The translations under genes and the position numbers were made by a program. The notes below the pieces were generated by a model, which was not told the origin of the DNA, did not search any database, and saw nothing but the letters and a program-made list of their open reading frames with translations. From [Clostridium] scindens ATCC 35704 (GTDB taxonomy: Bacteria; Bacillota; Clostridia; Lachnospirales; Lachnospiraceae), in NCBI RefSeq assembly GCF_004295125.1, contig NZ_CP036170.1, forward strand, positions 685,501-749,500: DNA of 64,000 bases, given 5' to 3'. Of the stretch, positions 1 to 8,983 are shown in pieces. Each line of letters starts with the position of its first letter. The first letter of the stretch is position 1.

Positions 1-34
1 GGTATTCATCCAGCCAGTGAATTAATTTTTTCAT
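1..34 (-). CDS. TRAP transporter small permease (DctQ), 5' end only
   Basis: Only the first 11 codons are inside the window, reading MKKLIHWLDEY. The ATG overlaps the stop of the binding-protein gene upstream in an ATGA arrangement, the usual sign of translational coupling. The call rests on position: in TRAP operons dctP is normally followed by the small permease dctQ, and a short charged start before a first membrane helix fits. The protein itself cannot be verified here. Confidence 0.55.
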   Translation of the reverse strand, partial: MKKLIHWLDEY

Positions 35-1071
35 TCTGCGTTCCCCCTATATTCTTCTAATTCTGTCTGCATCTCATCAAAGTACTCTGGATGAGTCATC
101 TTGCTTTTCGCGAAATCAAATATCTCATTTTCTTCTACGATCTTCTGGAAAGCCTGCTTCTCCTCATCCGACAGCGTAATGATCTCGCAGCCGTATTCTT
201 CCATATCCTTTAGCGCTTTCTCCTCGTCTTCCTGAGAGAGCTTGATCTGATACTCGGTGGCTTCTTTCATCGCTTTATCCACCGCCTTTTTCTGCTGGTC
301 TGTCAGGGAATCATATTTCCTTGGGTTCATGACCACGCAGTACGGAGTATATACATGCTGCGTCAGGGAGATATATTTCTGTACTTCGTAGAACCGGTTG
401 CTCTGGATAATACCGATCGGGTTCTCTTCTCCGTCTACGGTTCCCTGCTGCATTGCTGTAAACAGTTCAGAGAAGGCCATGGGCGTCGGATTGGCTCCGA
501 TCGCGGACCATGCCTTCAGATGGATGTCATTTTCCATGGTGCGGATCTTCTGCCCTTTTACATCTTCTGGCTTGCTTACGGGAATCTTGTCATTGGTATA
601 ATTGCGGAATCCATTCTCCCACATTGCCATTCCGCGCAGTCCTACGTCTTCCACGCCTTCCATGATCTTCTCTCCTGCCTCTCCTCCAAAGCCGATATCA
701 TAGACTTCGTCGGAATTCAGGAACAGGTATGGCGTATCAAACAGGTAATAATCCTTATACATTGTAGAAAGCGAACTGGTCGATGACACTGCAATATCAA
801 TGTCGCCTACCTGCACTCCTTCCACCGAGGTCTTGTCATCCCCCAACTGGTTATCCTGGAATACATCTACGGTTACCGTTCCGTCGGAATATTCCTCTAC
901 CAACTCTTTAAACTTCAGTCCCGCCTCTTTTGCGGAAGAGGATGTAACATTGGACAGGATAAGATTGACCTTTTCTTCCTGCTTGAATTTTCCCCCAACC
1001 GCAGTGAACGTCGCGCCCAATACTATTGCAGCCACAACCGCCGCCGAGGCGATGATTTTTTTCTTCTCCAT
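31..1071 (-). CDS. TRAP transporter solute-binding protein (DctP family)
   Basis: Extracytoplasmic binding protein of a tripartite ATP-independent periplasmic (TRAP) importer, which delivers a substrate to the DctQ/DctM permease using an ion gradient. The protein is 346 residues. It starts at MEKKKIIAS, chosen because AGGAGGAA lies just upstream; a longer in-frame start lacks a ribosome site. A hydrophobic N-terminal signal segment follows the lysines; I see no lipobox cysteine. The DctP hallmark stretch NPTPMAFSELFTAMQQG and then DGEENP are present. It lies 10 bp downstream of an FGGY kinase and after a zinc dehydrogenase in one operon, so the substrate is probably a sugar alcohol or sugar acid (inference). 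Confidence 0.93.
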   Translation of the reverse strand: MEKKKIIASAAVVAAIVLGATFTAVGGKFKQEEKVNLILSNVTSSSAKEAGLKFKELVEEYSDGTVTVDVFQDNQLGDDKTSVEGVQVGDIDIAVSSTSSLSTMYKDYYLFDTPYLFLNSDEVYDIGFGGEAGEKIMEGVEDVGLRGMAMWENGFRNYTNDKIPVSKPEDVKGQKIRTMENDIHLKAWSAIGANPTPMAFSELFTAMQQGTVDGEENPIGIIQSNRFYEVQKYISLTQHVYTPYCVVMNPRKYDSLTDQQKKAVDKAMKEATEYQIKLSQEDEEKALKDMEEYGCEIITLSDEEKQAFQKIVEENEIFDFAKSKMTHPEYFDEMQTELEEYRGNAE

Positions 1072-1081
1072 TTTCTTCCTC

Positions 1082-2503
1082 CTATTCTTGCTCCATGCTT
1101 GTATACATCTGCAAATACCTCTCAAACTGCTTCCTATACCGTTCATTCCTTGCCATATCCGGCCTCACGGTAGCCTTTACGCTCGGCTCATAGTCGGAAA
1201 TATCCTTAAGATCCCCTATGATTTCCCGTGCCAGTATGACCGCGCCCATCAGGGAACTTTGCTTGGATTGATCTATCTCCATCTCTTTTCCAAAGATATC
1301 GGCGCACATCTGCGTCCATACCCTGGAATGGAGAATCCCCCCTGATAGTTTTATCTTCTCAGGCTCCCCTGCCACTTCCGTAAGAAGCCTGTAGCAATGA
1401 TAGAGATTAAATAAGATTCCCTGCTGTACGCCCCTGTACATATCCTTAATGTCATGGCCGGCCTTAAGTCCGGCAAATCCGCCGCCTCTTTTGTCATTCC
1501 ATCCGGGACATCGCTCCCCAAAGAGGAACGGAAGGAATATGGGCGTATCCAGAATCTTGTCTTCCCCTTGCTCCAGCTGGCTATAGTCCGGCTTGCCAGC
1601 CGCCACGTGTTCCACAAACCAGTCAATACAGTTGCAGCACCCTGCCGTTGCGGCCCCGCTAAGCCAGCCCTTAGGCGACAGGTAGCACCAGGTGGATGGC
1701 GATTTGGGAATCATCGGCTTGGCGGTACTGTTCCGCATGGCTCCGCTGGTTCCCACGGAGAAGGTCATCACATTTTCCTTAATCGCGCCAACGCCGATCT
1801 GGTTCAGGCCTCCGTCAGAATTGGCCACAATCACCGGAATCCCCGGGCGTAGCCCCAGAATCCTCGCTCCTTCTTCGGATAATGGCTGCGTATGATTGCT
1901 TTCTGTAAGCCGGGACAGCTGGCTTCTGGCGATTCCCGCCATCTTAAGAATCTCATCATCGTATTCCCTGGTATGTATATTCATAAGCCCTGTCCCGGAT
2001 ATCATGCATCGAGAGGCCACCCGCTCTCCGGTCAGCCGGTAGGTGTTATAGGTTCCCTGCCCCATGATATAGTAGTCTTTCAGATCGTATCCTTGCTCCC
2101 TGAGAGAAAGAAGTTTGAAAAATGGATAGGTGGCATTCACCATGCAGCCTGTCTTCTGGTAATAGTCTTCTACAAAACCGGCATCTTCCCTAAGCCGGCC
2201 GCAAAGCGGGGCCGCACCGGTATAGGACCAGGGATAGACAGGTGTTGCCGGCCGCATCCTACGGTCGCAGAGCAGGACGCTGTGCCATGTCCCGCTTAAT
2301 GAAATAATGGAAATCTCCCTGCCCCCGGCCAGCGCTCTTCCAATCTTCGCCATGCAGTCAAACACCTTGTCTGCATCGTGAAGCACTTCCTCATCATACA
2401 TTTTCCCATATGCTTTTATCTTCTCTTCATACGTTCTGCTCTCCGTGTCGTAGAGCATGGCTTTCGCCGATGTCGTACTTGCCTCCAGGGCTAATATCCG
2501 CAT
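1082..2503 (-). CDS. FGGY-family carbohydrate kinase (gluconokinase/xylulokinase-like)
   Basis: ATP-dependent cytoplasmic sugar kinase of 473 residues. The start at MRILALEAS has a GGAAGGA site; a longer upstream extension overlaps the preceding gene and is unlikely. The N-terminal phosphate loop reads LEASTTSAKAML, with Glu where most family members have Asp. The C-terminal FGGY domain carries SGGILHSRVWTQMCADIFG. The gene sits between a zinc dehydrogenase and the TRAP binding protein, so it probably phosphorylates the keto-sugar made by the dehydrogenase. The exact sugar cannot be read from sequence; gluconate or a ketopentose is possible. Confidence 0.85.
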   Translation of the reverse strand: MRILALEASTTSAKAMLYDTESRTYEEKIKAYGKMYDEEVLHDADKVFDCMAKIGRALAGGREISIISLSGTWHSVLLCDRRMRPATPVYPWSYTGAAPLCGRLREDAGFVEDYYQKTGCMVNATYPFFKLLSLREQGYDLKDYYIMGQGTYNTYRLTGERVASRCMISGTGLMNIHTREYDDEILKMAGIARSQLSRLTESNHTQPLSEEGARILGLRPGIPVIVANSDGGLNQIGVGAIKENVMTFSVGTSGAMRNSTAKPMIPKSPSTWCYLSPKGWLSGAATAGCCNCIDWFVEHVAAGKPDYSQLEQGEDKILDTPIFLPFLFGERCPGWNDKRGGGFAGLKAGHDIKDMYRGVQQGILFNLYHCYRLLTEVAGEPEKIKLSGGILHSRVWTQMCADIFGKEMEIDQSKQSSLMGAVILAREIIGDLKDISDYEPSVKATVRPDMARNERYRKQFERYLQMYTSMEQE

Positions 2504-2526
2504 AGCATTGTCTTCCTTCCGTCTTT

Positions 2527-3543
2527 CTATCTGTCCTGGCAGTCCACGATCACCTTGATCGTGCCGCACGCTCCATCCGCGATCATGTCGAATACCTTCT
2601 CGCTGTCTTTTAGCGGAACCACATGGGTTACTACCTGTTCCAGCTGTTCTTCCAGAAGCCCGGATAGTTCCACCGCCTCCTTGAATTCTTCTCTGGTGTA
2701 GACCCTGGTTCCTACAATATGCTGCTCCTTAAAGTTCACATCCCGAAGCATGACCTCATGAGGCGCCTTATGTACCGATACGATGCAGATATTACCGCTT
2801 ACCCTTGTAATATCCGTCATCTGCATGGCAGCTGCGGCCGCGCCGCTGCATTCGAACAGGGTATCGCATCCTTCCCCGTCCGTGGCGTCTTTTACGACTT
2901 GTTCCAGGTCTTCCTTGACTGGGTTCACCGGAATCAGGCCGAACGCCCTTGCCTGATCCAGTCTTTTTGCAGCCACATCCGAGATAAATACCTTGGAAGC
3001 GCCTGCAAACTTCAGCACGATTCCCGTCAGCATGCCGATGGGACCCGCTCCGATCACGACGCAGGTGTCCATCGTCTTGAAGCCGGATTGGTGGATCGCT
3101 CTTACGATCACCGCTAAAGGCTCGATGACTGTCGCCGCCTTATCGCTTATCCCGTCTGGAACCTTGTACAGCACGTTCTCATCCACATAGATCCGTTCGC
3201 ACACGCCGCCGTCCTTATCAATGCCGATCAGTCCCAGGGTATTGCATACATGCTCGTTCCCTGTCCTGCAGGCTCTGCATTGTCCGCAGGATAGCAGCGG
3301 AAACGGTACTACCCGGTCGCCTTTCTTGAACTTCTGTCCGTCTTCTGCCACAATCCCCAGAAACTCATGCCCGAAAACCAGCGGCGCCTTGGCTCTGGGA
3401 TGCGTCCCAAGATAGATTCCAATGTCAGATCCGCATATTCCACAGTACTTTATATCCAGTTTTACCGTGCCTTCCCTCTTCTTCGGTTCTTCCACTTCCT
3501 CTAGCACGGCCTTTTTGGCGCCTTCATACACTAATGCTTTCAT
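2527..3543 (-). CDS. Zinc-binding medium-chain dehydrogenase (sorbitol/threonine dehydrogenase-like)
   Basis: NAD(P)-dependent alcohol dehydrogenase of 338 residues. YCGICGSDIG near residue 35 and GHEFLG near 60 supply catalytic zinc ligands. The four cysteines of CGQCRACRTGNEHVC form the structural zinc lobe. VIGAGPIGML near 165 is the Rossmann fold. It starts at ATG behind GGAGGG. It is the first gene of the operon leading to the FGGY kinase and the TRAP transporter, which suggests oxidation of an imported polyol or sugar acid before phosphorylation (inference). Confidence 0.9.
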   Translation of the reverse strand: MKALVYEGAKKAVLEEVEEPKKREGTVKLDIKYCGICGSDIGIYLGTHPRAKAPLVFGHEFLGIVAEDGQKFKKGDRVVPFPLLSCGQCRACRTGNEHVCNTLGLIGIDKDGGVCERIYVDENVLYKVPDGISDKAATVIEPLAVIVRAIHQSGFKTMDTCVVIGAGPIGMLTGIVLKFAGASKVFISDVAAKRLDQARAFGLIPVNPVKEDLEQVVKDATDGEGCDTLFECSGAAAAAMQMTDITRVSGNICIVSVHKAPHEVMLRDVNFKEQHIVGTRVYTREEFKEAVELSGLLEEQLEQVVTHVVPLKDSEKVFDMIADGACGTIKVIVDCQDR

Positions 3544-3601
3544 AATTCCCTCCGTAATCTTTAGATTTTTTTCTTTCTAAAAAAGATTTTTTCTGTATGT
3601 A

Positions 3602-3630
3602 ATTATATATTTTATTGCCAATCGCGTCAA
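3602..3630 (-). promoter_or_regulatory. Promoter of dehydrogenase-kinase-TRAP operon
   Basis: On the minus strand a -35 box TTGACG (3625-3630) and a -10 box TATAAT (3602-3607) are separated by exactly 17 bp, about 60 bp upstream of the dehydrogenase start. Just upstream, AATTTTC (3637-3643) and GAAAATT (3658-3664) form an inverted pair that could bind a regulator; this part is speculative. Confidence 0.75.
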
Positions 3631-3699
3631 TCTACCAATTTTCCTATAATTAGACAAGAAAATTTGTGCAATATTACAATAACTCTATCAAACAGCAGC

Positions 3700-3744
3700 A
3701 AAAAAACGGCGGAAAACGCAATTTGCTTCTTGCGTTTTCCGCCG
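3700..3744 (-). terminator. Intrinsic terminator after gntR
   Basis: A perfect 15-bp stem (3707-3721 with 3730-3744) with an 8-nt loop is followed on the minus strand by seven T residues (3700-3706). It ends the permease-GntR transcript just before the next promoter. Confidence 0.93.
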
Positions 3745-3760
3745 GTTTTGTAATTTGCTA

Positions 3761-4468
3761 TTACAGCATCTTATCAATCTTAATAATCATGCTGATCGCC
3801 TTTACCGCATTATTAATATGCTCTTTCAGGCATTCCCTGAGCCGCTCTTCATCCTCGTCAAAGATTGCCTGGATAATCTTCCTGTGTTCTTCTACTCCTG
3901 CAAAATCTTTCTCCTTAGACTGTTTCCGGAAAATATAATTGCTGTATATGAAAGGATTCACGCTATGGTATAATTCTACCAGTTTCCTGTTCCCCGAGCA
4001 TTTCAGGTACAATTCATGGAATTTGGCATCATGGATATAATTCTCCATATATTTTTCTACCGTATTCTCATTCTCATACTTCTTCATGATCTCATAATGC
4101 TCATTCACATTATTCTCAAGCGCTTCCCTGAGCGTATTGTTCGTATGTACGGCCTCAATGATCTCCTTGGTATAATAAAGATCCATCATCAGCCTCAGGC
4201 TGAATATCTCCTTAGCCTCTTCCTCGTCTATCGACTTTATCTTCATTCCATGGCGGGGGAAATTCTCCACGATCTGCTCGGACAAAAGCCGGTTTAAGGC
4301 TATCTTTACCGGCGTCTCGCTGGTCCCATACCTGGCCGCCAGTTCTTTTACATTGATCTTCTGTCCTGGCCTTAACTCATGGGCAATAATATCCCTGCGT
4401 ATATTTCGGCATATGGTATCAACCATGGTTTCTTTTGTCTCTTGCTCTTTCGACTTCTTCTCGCTCAT
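3761..4468 (-). CDS. GntR-family (FadR/FCD type) transcriptional regulator
   Basis: Regulator of 235 residues. The N-terminal winged helix reads LRPGQKINVKELAARYG and then SETPVKIALNRL. An all-helical FCD ligand domain follows, with the metal-site region LRLMMDLYYT and a later histidine (HDAKFHEL). The start MSEKKSKEQ is preceded by GGAGGAG. It lies 16 bp downstream of the NCS2 permease, probably in the same transcript, and may sense that permease's substrate or the polyol of the next operon (inference). Confidence 0.9.
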   Translation of the reverse strand: MSEKKSKEQETKETMVDTICRNIRRDIIAHELRPGQKINVKELAARYGTSETPVKIALNRLLSEQIVENFPRHGMKIKSIDEEEAKEIFSLRLMMDLYYTKEIIEAVHTNNTLREALENNVNEHYEIMKKYENENTVEKYMENYIHDAKFHELYLKCSGNRKLVELYHSVNPFIYSNYIFRKQSKEKDFAGVEEHRKIIQAIFDEDEERLRECLKEHINNAVKAISMIIKIDKML

Positions 4469-4484
4469 AACACTCCTCCAGATC

Positions 4485-5747
4485 TTATGCCTCTTCCCTG
4501 TCATTCGTTAATTTTAATTTGTCAAGGATATAGAATACCAGGCTCAGCGCCATTCCTACCACACAGGCCAGCACCATGCCTGTCAGCTGAATATTTCCAA
4601 ACTTTACCGAGATTCCAGACAGTCCGGTTACAAATACCACACTTGTCAGCGTCAGGTTCCTGGAACGTCCATAATCCACCTTGGAATCCACCAGGATACG
4701 GATGCCGGATGCGCCAATCATACCGTACAGGAGAAAGGATATGCCCCCGATGACTGGTCCCGGGATCGTCTGGATCAAAGTGGAAAGCTTCCCTACGAAG
4801 GAACAGATAATGGAAAGGACGGCAGCGCCTGCGATCACCCTTACGCTATATACCTTGGTGACAGCCATCACGCCAATGTTCTCGCCATAAGTCGTGGTCG
4901 GTACGGAGCCGATGCATCCGGATAGCATGGTAGAAAGGTTGTCCCCCAGTAAAGACCGGTGAAGCCCCGGGTTCTTCAAAAGATCACGCCCTACAATCTT
5001 GCTTGTTACTACCTGGTGTCCAATGTGTTCCGATGTAATCACCAGCAGTACCGGAAGGATGATCAGGATGGCCTCCATGCTGAACTTCGGCATCTGAAAA
5101 TTCGGCATGGCAAAGATGGACGCCTTTGACACTTCCGTAAAATCAACGATGCCGCAGCAAAGCGCAGCCATATACCCTGCGATCACCGCAATCAATATCG
5201 GTACCACAGAAAGAAAGCCTCGGAAAAGGATGTTTCCGAAGATCGCCACTCCTAGCGTCACCACGAATACGATCACGTTCTTGGGGTCTACCGTCTTCTC
5301 CAGCAGTCCCGCATTGCCGGCTGCGCTCCCCGACAGTTCCAGCCCGATCAGCGCAACCACCGGTCCCATAGCGGCCGGAGGCAGCACCACATCAATCCAG
5401 TCTGACCCGAATTTATAGATGATCAGCGCAAGGACGCAGCCGCAGAATCCCACAGCGACGAATCCTCCCAGCGCATACGGATACCCCATCTCGCTGATAA
5501 CGATTCCCGCCGGCGCAAGAAAGGCAAAACTGGAACCCAGATAAGCCGGCGCCCTTCCCTTGGTGATTAAGATAAACAGCAATGTCCCCACGCCATTCAT
5601 GAACAGCACGATGGCAGGGCTGATTCCAAACAGGAACGGCACCAGCACGGATGCCCCGAACATGGCAAACATATGCTGGATGCTTAACGGAACCAGCAGC
5701 CGGAAAGGAACCTTGTCCTCTATCTGGATGATTTTTCGACTTTCCAT
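4485..5747 (-). CDS. Uracil-xanthine permease family transporter (NCS2, UraA-like)
   Basis: Membrane proton symporter of 420 residues and about 12-14 hydrophobic segments. The family motif QHMFAMFGASVLVPFL lies near residue 24, AYLGSSFAFLAP near 70, and GLELSGSA near 155. The later stretch SVPTTTYGENIGVMAVTKV is the NCS2 signature, with TYGEN binding the nucleobase in UraA. It has a GGAGGAAA ribosome site and is followed closely by the GntR gene. No pyrimidine genes are nearby, so the substrate might be another cyclic compound; uracil-like is the best family guess. Confidence 0.88.
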   Translation of the reverse strand: MESRKIIQIEDKVPFRLLVPLSIQHMFAMFGASVLVPFLFGISPAIVLFMNGVGTLLFILITKGRAPAYLGSSFAFLAPAGIVISEMGYPYALGGFVAVGFCGCVLALIIYKFGSDWIDVVLPPAAMGPVVALIGLELSGSAAGNAGLLEKTVDPKNVIVFVVTLGVAIFGNILFRGFLSVVPILIAVIAGYMAALCCGIVDFTEVSKASIFAMPNFQMPKFSMEAILIILPVLLVITSEHIGHQVVTSKIVGRDLLKNPGLHRSLLGDNLSTMLSGCIGSVPTTTYGENIGVMAVTKVYSVRVIAGAAVLSIICSFVGKLSTLIQTIPGPVIGGISFLLYGMIGASGIRILVDSKVDYGRSRNLTLTSVVFVTGLSGISVKFGNIQLTGMVLACVVGMALSLVFYILDKLKLTNDREEA

Positions 5748-5921
5748 TTTATTTCCTCCTCTTGTTCTTCACTCTCAAAACCTACATTCTTTTATATTTT
5801 ATCATAAGGAAGTGGGGAATGGAATTAGGAATTTGGGGGAATTGAGGGAATTGGCGAACCGCCCGAGGGGAGGGGGCGTGGATTTCTCCGAGGCATTGGC
5901 GCCTCCATCTCCAAAATTCTC

Positions 5922-7379
5922 TTAATATAATTCCTTCACCGTAGGATATATCCTCCGGAACTTCTGATACCTTTCCTCGTATTTTGCCACCAGTTCCGAA
6001 TCTGGTTCTACCGTATCTACTACTTTTACCAGTTTTTTGGCGATCGTCTCCACATCCGGGTAGGCTTTGCAGCCCACTGCCGCCAGCATGGCCGCGCCAA
6101 GCGCCGGTCCTTCCTCGCTCTCGATCACATCTACGTTCATGTTCATCACATTTGCGATGATCTTCTTCCACAGCGGGCTTTTGGCTCCGCCTCCGCAGAT
6201 CTTCGTGCGCTCGATCTGGATGCCAATGCTTCTTGCCACTTCCAGGGAATCCCGAAGGCCGAATGTGACGCCTTCCAGCACGGCCTGGGTCATGTCCTCC
6301 CTTGTGGTATCCATGGACATTCCGATGAACATGGCGCGGGCATCCGGGTTATTATGCGGGGAACGCTCACCCATCAGGTACGGAAGATAAAATACATGAT
6401 TCTCGCCAAGCCTGGTAATACCGGACTGCTCCGCGGCAAAGTCCTTGGACTTTAATATCTCCTCGCTCCACCATTTGTTGCAGGCGGCCGCGCTCAGCAT
6501 ACAGCCCATCAGATGATAATTGCCGTCCGCGTGGGCAAAGGAATGCAGGGCGTTATGCTCATCCACGCCGAACTTCTTGCTGGAAATGAAGATGGTTCCC
6601 GAGGTTCCAAGGGAAATATTGCATCTTCCCTCTCCTACCGTTCCGGTTCCGACTGCAGCCGCCGCATTGTCCCCCGCGCCTGCGATTACTTTTACCGACT
6701 TTGGCAGCCCCAATTCTTCGGCAATCCCGGGCCTTAGCGTGCCCACCACTTCGTAGCTTTCATGCAGCGCAGGCAGCTGCGCTTTTGTAATGCCGCAGAT
6801 ATCCAGCATTTCCTCTGACCAGCATCTGTTCTTTACATCCATCAGCAGCATCCCTGACGCGTCAGATACATCCGTGCAGAAAGAGCCGGACAGTTTGTAG
6901 GCCAGATAATCCTTGGGAAGCATGATTTTGCTGATTTTCCCAAAATTCTCCGGCTCATGCTTCTTCATCCAGAGAATCTTCGGCGCGGTAAATCCCGCAA
7001 ATGCGATGTTCGCCGTATAAGCGGACAATCTTTCCTTGCCGATCACCCGATTCAGGTAATCCGTCTCTTCTCCTGTCCGTCCGTCATTCCACAGTATGGC
7101 CGGGCGGATAACATTGTCATCCTTATCCAGCGCCACCAGCCCATGCATCTGTCCGCCGAAGCTGATGCCTGCGACTTCTTCTTTGTCACACTCCTCGGTC
7201 AGTTCCCGGATGCCTTCCATGGACTGTTCGAACCAGTCCTGCGGCCTCTGCTCCGACCAGCCCGGGTGCGGAAAGAACAGGGGATATTCTTTGGAAACGA
7301 TATTGCGTATTTTGCCTTCTTCATCCATCAGCAGCAGTTTTACCGCTGAAGTTCCCAGATCTACTCCTATATATAGCAT
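5922..7379 (-). CDS. xylB: Xylulokinase
   Basis: Phosphorylates D-xylulose to D-xylulose 5-phosphate for the pentose phosphate pathway. It has 485 residues, normal for XylB. Visible motifs are GVDLGTSAVKLLLMD at the N-terminus, the substrate motif GGQMHGLV near 75, MLPKDYLAYKLSG near 155, the catalytic region GAGDNAAAAVGTG near 235, and GGGAKSPLWKKIIANVM near 395. GGAGGAAA precedes the start. No xylose isomerase is present here; the adjacent fucose/arabinose-isomerase-like gene upstream may supply the ketose instead. Confidence 0.93.
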   Translation of the reverse strand: MLYIGVDLGTSAVKLLLMDEEGKIRNIVSKEYPLFFPHPGWSEQRPQDWFEQSMEGIRELTEECDKEEVAGISFGGQMHGLVALDKDDNVIRPAILWNDGRTGEETDYLNRVIGKERLSAYTANIAFAGFTAPKILWMKKHEPENFGKISKIMLPKDYLAYKLSGSFCTDVSDASGMLLMDVKNRCWSEEMLDICGITKAQLPALHESYEVVGTLRPGIAEELGLPKSVKVIAGAGDNAAAAVGTGTVGEGRCNISLGTSGTIFISSKKFGVDEHNALHSFAHADGNYHLMGCMLSAAACNKWWSEEILKSKDFAAEQSGITRLGENHVFYLPYLMGERSPHNNPDARAMFIGMSMDTTREDMTQAVLEGVTFGLRDSLEVARSIGIQIERTKICGGGAKSPLWKKIIANVMNMNVDVIESEEGPALGAAMLAAVGCKAYPDVETIAKKLVKVVDTVEPDSELVAKYEERYQKFRRIYPTVKELY

Positions 7380-7462
7380 CTTTTTTCCTCCTAGTATTCC
7401 ATTTTAACTCTGTTCCTACTCATAATCTTGCACATACGACTTTCTATGCCTTTCCTTCCGTC

Positions 7463-8953
7463 TTATCGCCAGGGATTTTCCGTCGGATATCTGACGCCGG
7501 CAGGCTGATTATAGCCAATCTCTTCCACCGGCACGCCGATATACTTGAACACCTCGAACAAGGTCTTTCCGTGGTGGCCGAACGCAACAGCGCCATGGTG
7601 CGGATATCCGCCTTCGATCAATACATGGCGGTAGAACCTTCCCATCTCGGGAATCGCAAATACTCCAATGCCGCCAAAGGAGCGGGTTGCGACAGGCAGC
7701 ACCTCTCCGTGGGCGATGTAGGCCCTCAGACGGCTATCCGCGGTACTTTGCAGCCGGAAGAAGGTAATGTCTCCCGGAATGATATCTCCTTCCAGAGTTC
7801 CCTGCGTCACCTCCTGGGGAAGCGCCCTTGCCATGATCTTCTGATACTTCATCTCACAGAATGCCAGTTTGGACGAGGCCGTATTGCCGCAGTGGAATCC
7901 CATGAACGTATCCTGTCTGGTATAATCGAATCTGCCCTTGATATCCTCTTCAAACATATCTTCGGGCACGGAATTGTTGATGTCAAGCAGGGTTACCGTA
8001 TCGCCGCTCACTACAGTTCCGATGAATTCGCTCAGCGCCCCGTAGATATCCACCTCGCAGGATACCGGAATGCCCTGGGCAGTCAGGCGGCTGTTCACAT
8101 AACAAGGCACGAAGCCAAACTGGGTCTGAAACGCTGGCCAGCACTTGCCAGCGATCGCTACGTATTTGCGGTATCCCTTATGTTCTTCCACCCAGTCTTT
8201 CAGCGTCAGCTCGTACTGTGCCAGTTTCGCAAGAATCTCCGGCTTCTTATTGCCCTCTCCCAGTTCCTCTTCCATCTCCCTGACAACGCCGGGAATCCGC
8301 TCATCCCCGTCATGCTTATGAAAGGCCTCGAACAGATCCAGTTCCGAATTCTCCTCGATCTCCACCCCCAGGTTATACAGCTGCTTGATGGGGGCATTGC
8401 AAGCAAGGAAATTCAGAGGCCTTGGCCCGAAGCTGATGATCTTCAGATTGCTCAATCCTATGATAGCCCGGGCAATGGGCAGAAATTCATGAATCATATC
8501 CGCGCATTCTCCTGCGTCCCCCACCGGATATTCCGGTATGTAAGCCTTTATGTTCCGCAGTTTCAGGTTATAGCTGGCATTGAGCATTCCGCAATAGGCA
8601 TCTCCGCGGCCATCCAGCAAGCTGCCGCCCGTCTCCTCCGCTGCCGCCAGGAACATCTTTGGCCCGTCAAAATGCTTTGCAAGCAGGGTCTCCGCTATCT
8701 CCGGCCCGAAGTTGCCAAGATAAACCGCCAATGCATTGCACCCGGCTTTCCGTGTGTCCTCCAGTGCCTGCACCATATGGATCTCGCTCTCTACAATACA
8801 GATCGGACATTCATAGATTCCTTCCTCCCCGTATTTCTCTTGATAGGCCTTCATCAGATTCTCTCTTCTCGTCACGGACAGACTCTCCGGGAAGCAGTCG
8901 CGGCTGACAGCCACCACTGCAATCTTCACTTCTGGCATATTACTCATAATCAT
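7463..8953 (-). CDS. L-fucose/L-arabinose isomerase family protein
   Basis: Probable metal-dependent aldose-ketose isomerase of 496 residues, nearer in size to arabinose isomerase than to FucI (about 590). Likely metal ligands are Glu in CEVDIYGALSEF (near 298), Asp in TLLDINNS (near 323), and His in the C-terminal FGHHGKTLFEVF (near 460). GGAGG lies 4 bp before the first ATG and about 10 bp before the in-frame ATG at 8947; either may be used. It is co-oriented with xylB downstream and the DUF4867 gene upstream, suggesting isomerisation of a pentose to xylulose or ribulose. The true substrate is unknown. Confidence 0.82.
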   Translation of the reverse strand: MIMSNMPEVKIAVVAVSRDCFPESLSVTRRENLMKAYQEKYGEEGIYECPICIVESEIHMVQALEDTRKAGCNALAVYLGNFGPEIAETLLAKHFDGPKMFLAAAEETGGSLLDGRGDAYCGMLNASYNLKLRNIKAYIPEYPVGDAGECADMIHEFLPIARAIIGLSNLKIISFGPRPLNFLACNAPIKQLYNLGVEIEENSELDLFEAFHKHDGDERIPGVVREMEEELGEGNKKPEILAKLAQYELTLKDWVEEHKGYRKYVAIAGKCWPAFQTQFGFVPCYVNSRLTAQGIPVSCEVDIYGALSEFIGTVVSGDTVTLLDINNSVPEDMFEEDIKGRFDYTRQDTFMGFHCGNTASSKLAFCEMKYQKIMARALPQEVTQGTLEGDIIPGDITFFRLQSTADSRLRAYIAHGEVLPVATRSFGGIGVFAIPEMGRFYRHVLIEGGYPHHGAVAFGHHGKTLFEVFKYIGVPVEEIGYNQPAGVRYPTENPWR

Positions 8954-8983
8954 TGTACCTCCTTCTCCTATTTCGTCAAGTAA

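Noticed and set aside
5782-6171. 129-codon minus frame in the xylB region
   Set aside because: It overlaps xylB in another frame, is rich in Arg and Gly and has no motif; the real gene in the same place is clear.
7571-8983. 470-codon open frame on the plus strand
   Set aside because: It is exactly antisense to the isomerase gene, has no ribosome site and its protein shows no family motif; a shadow of codon bias.
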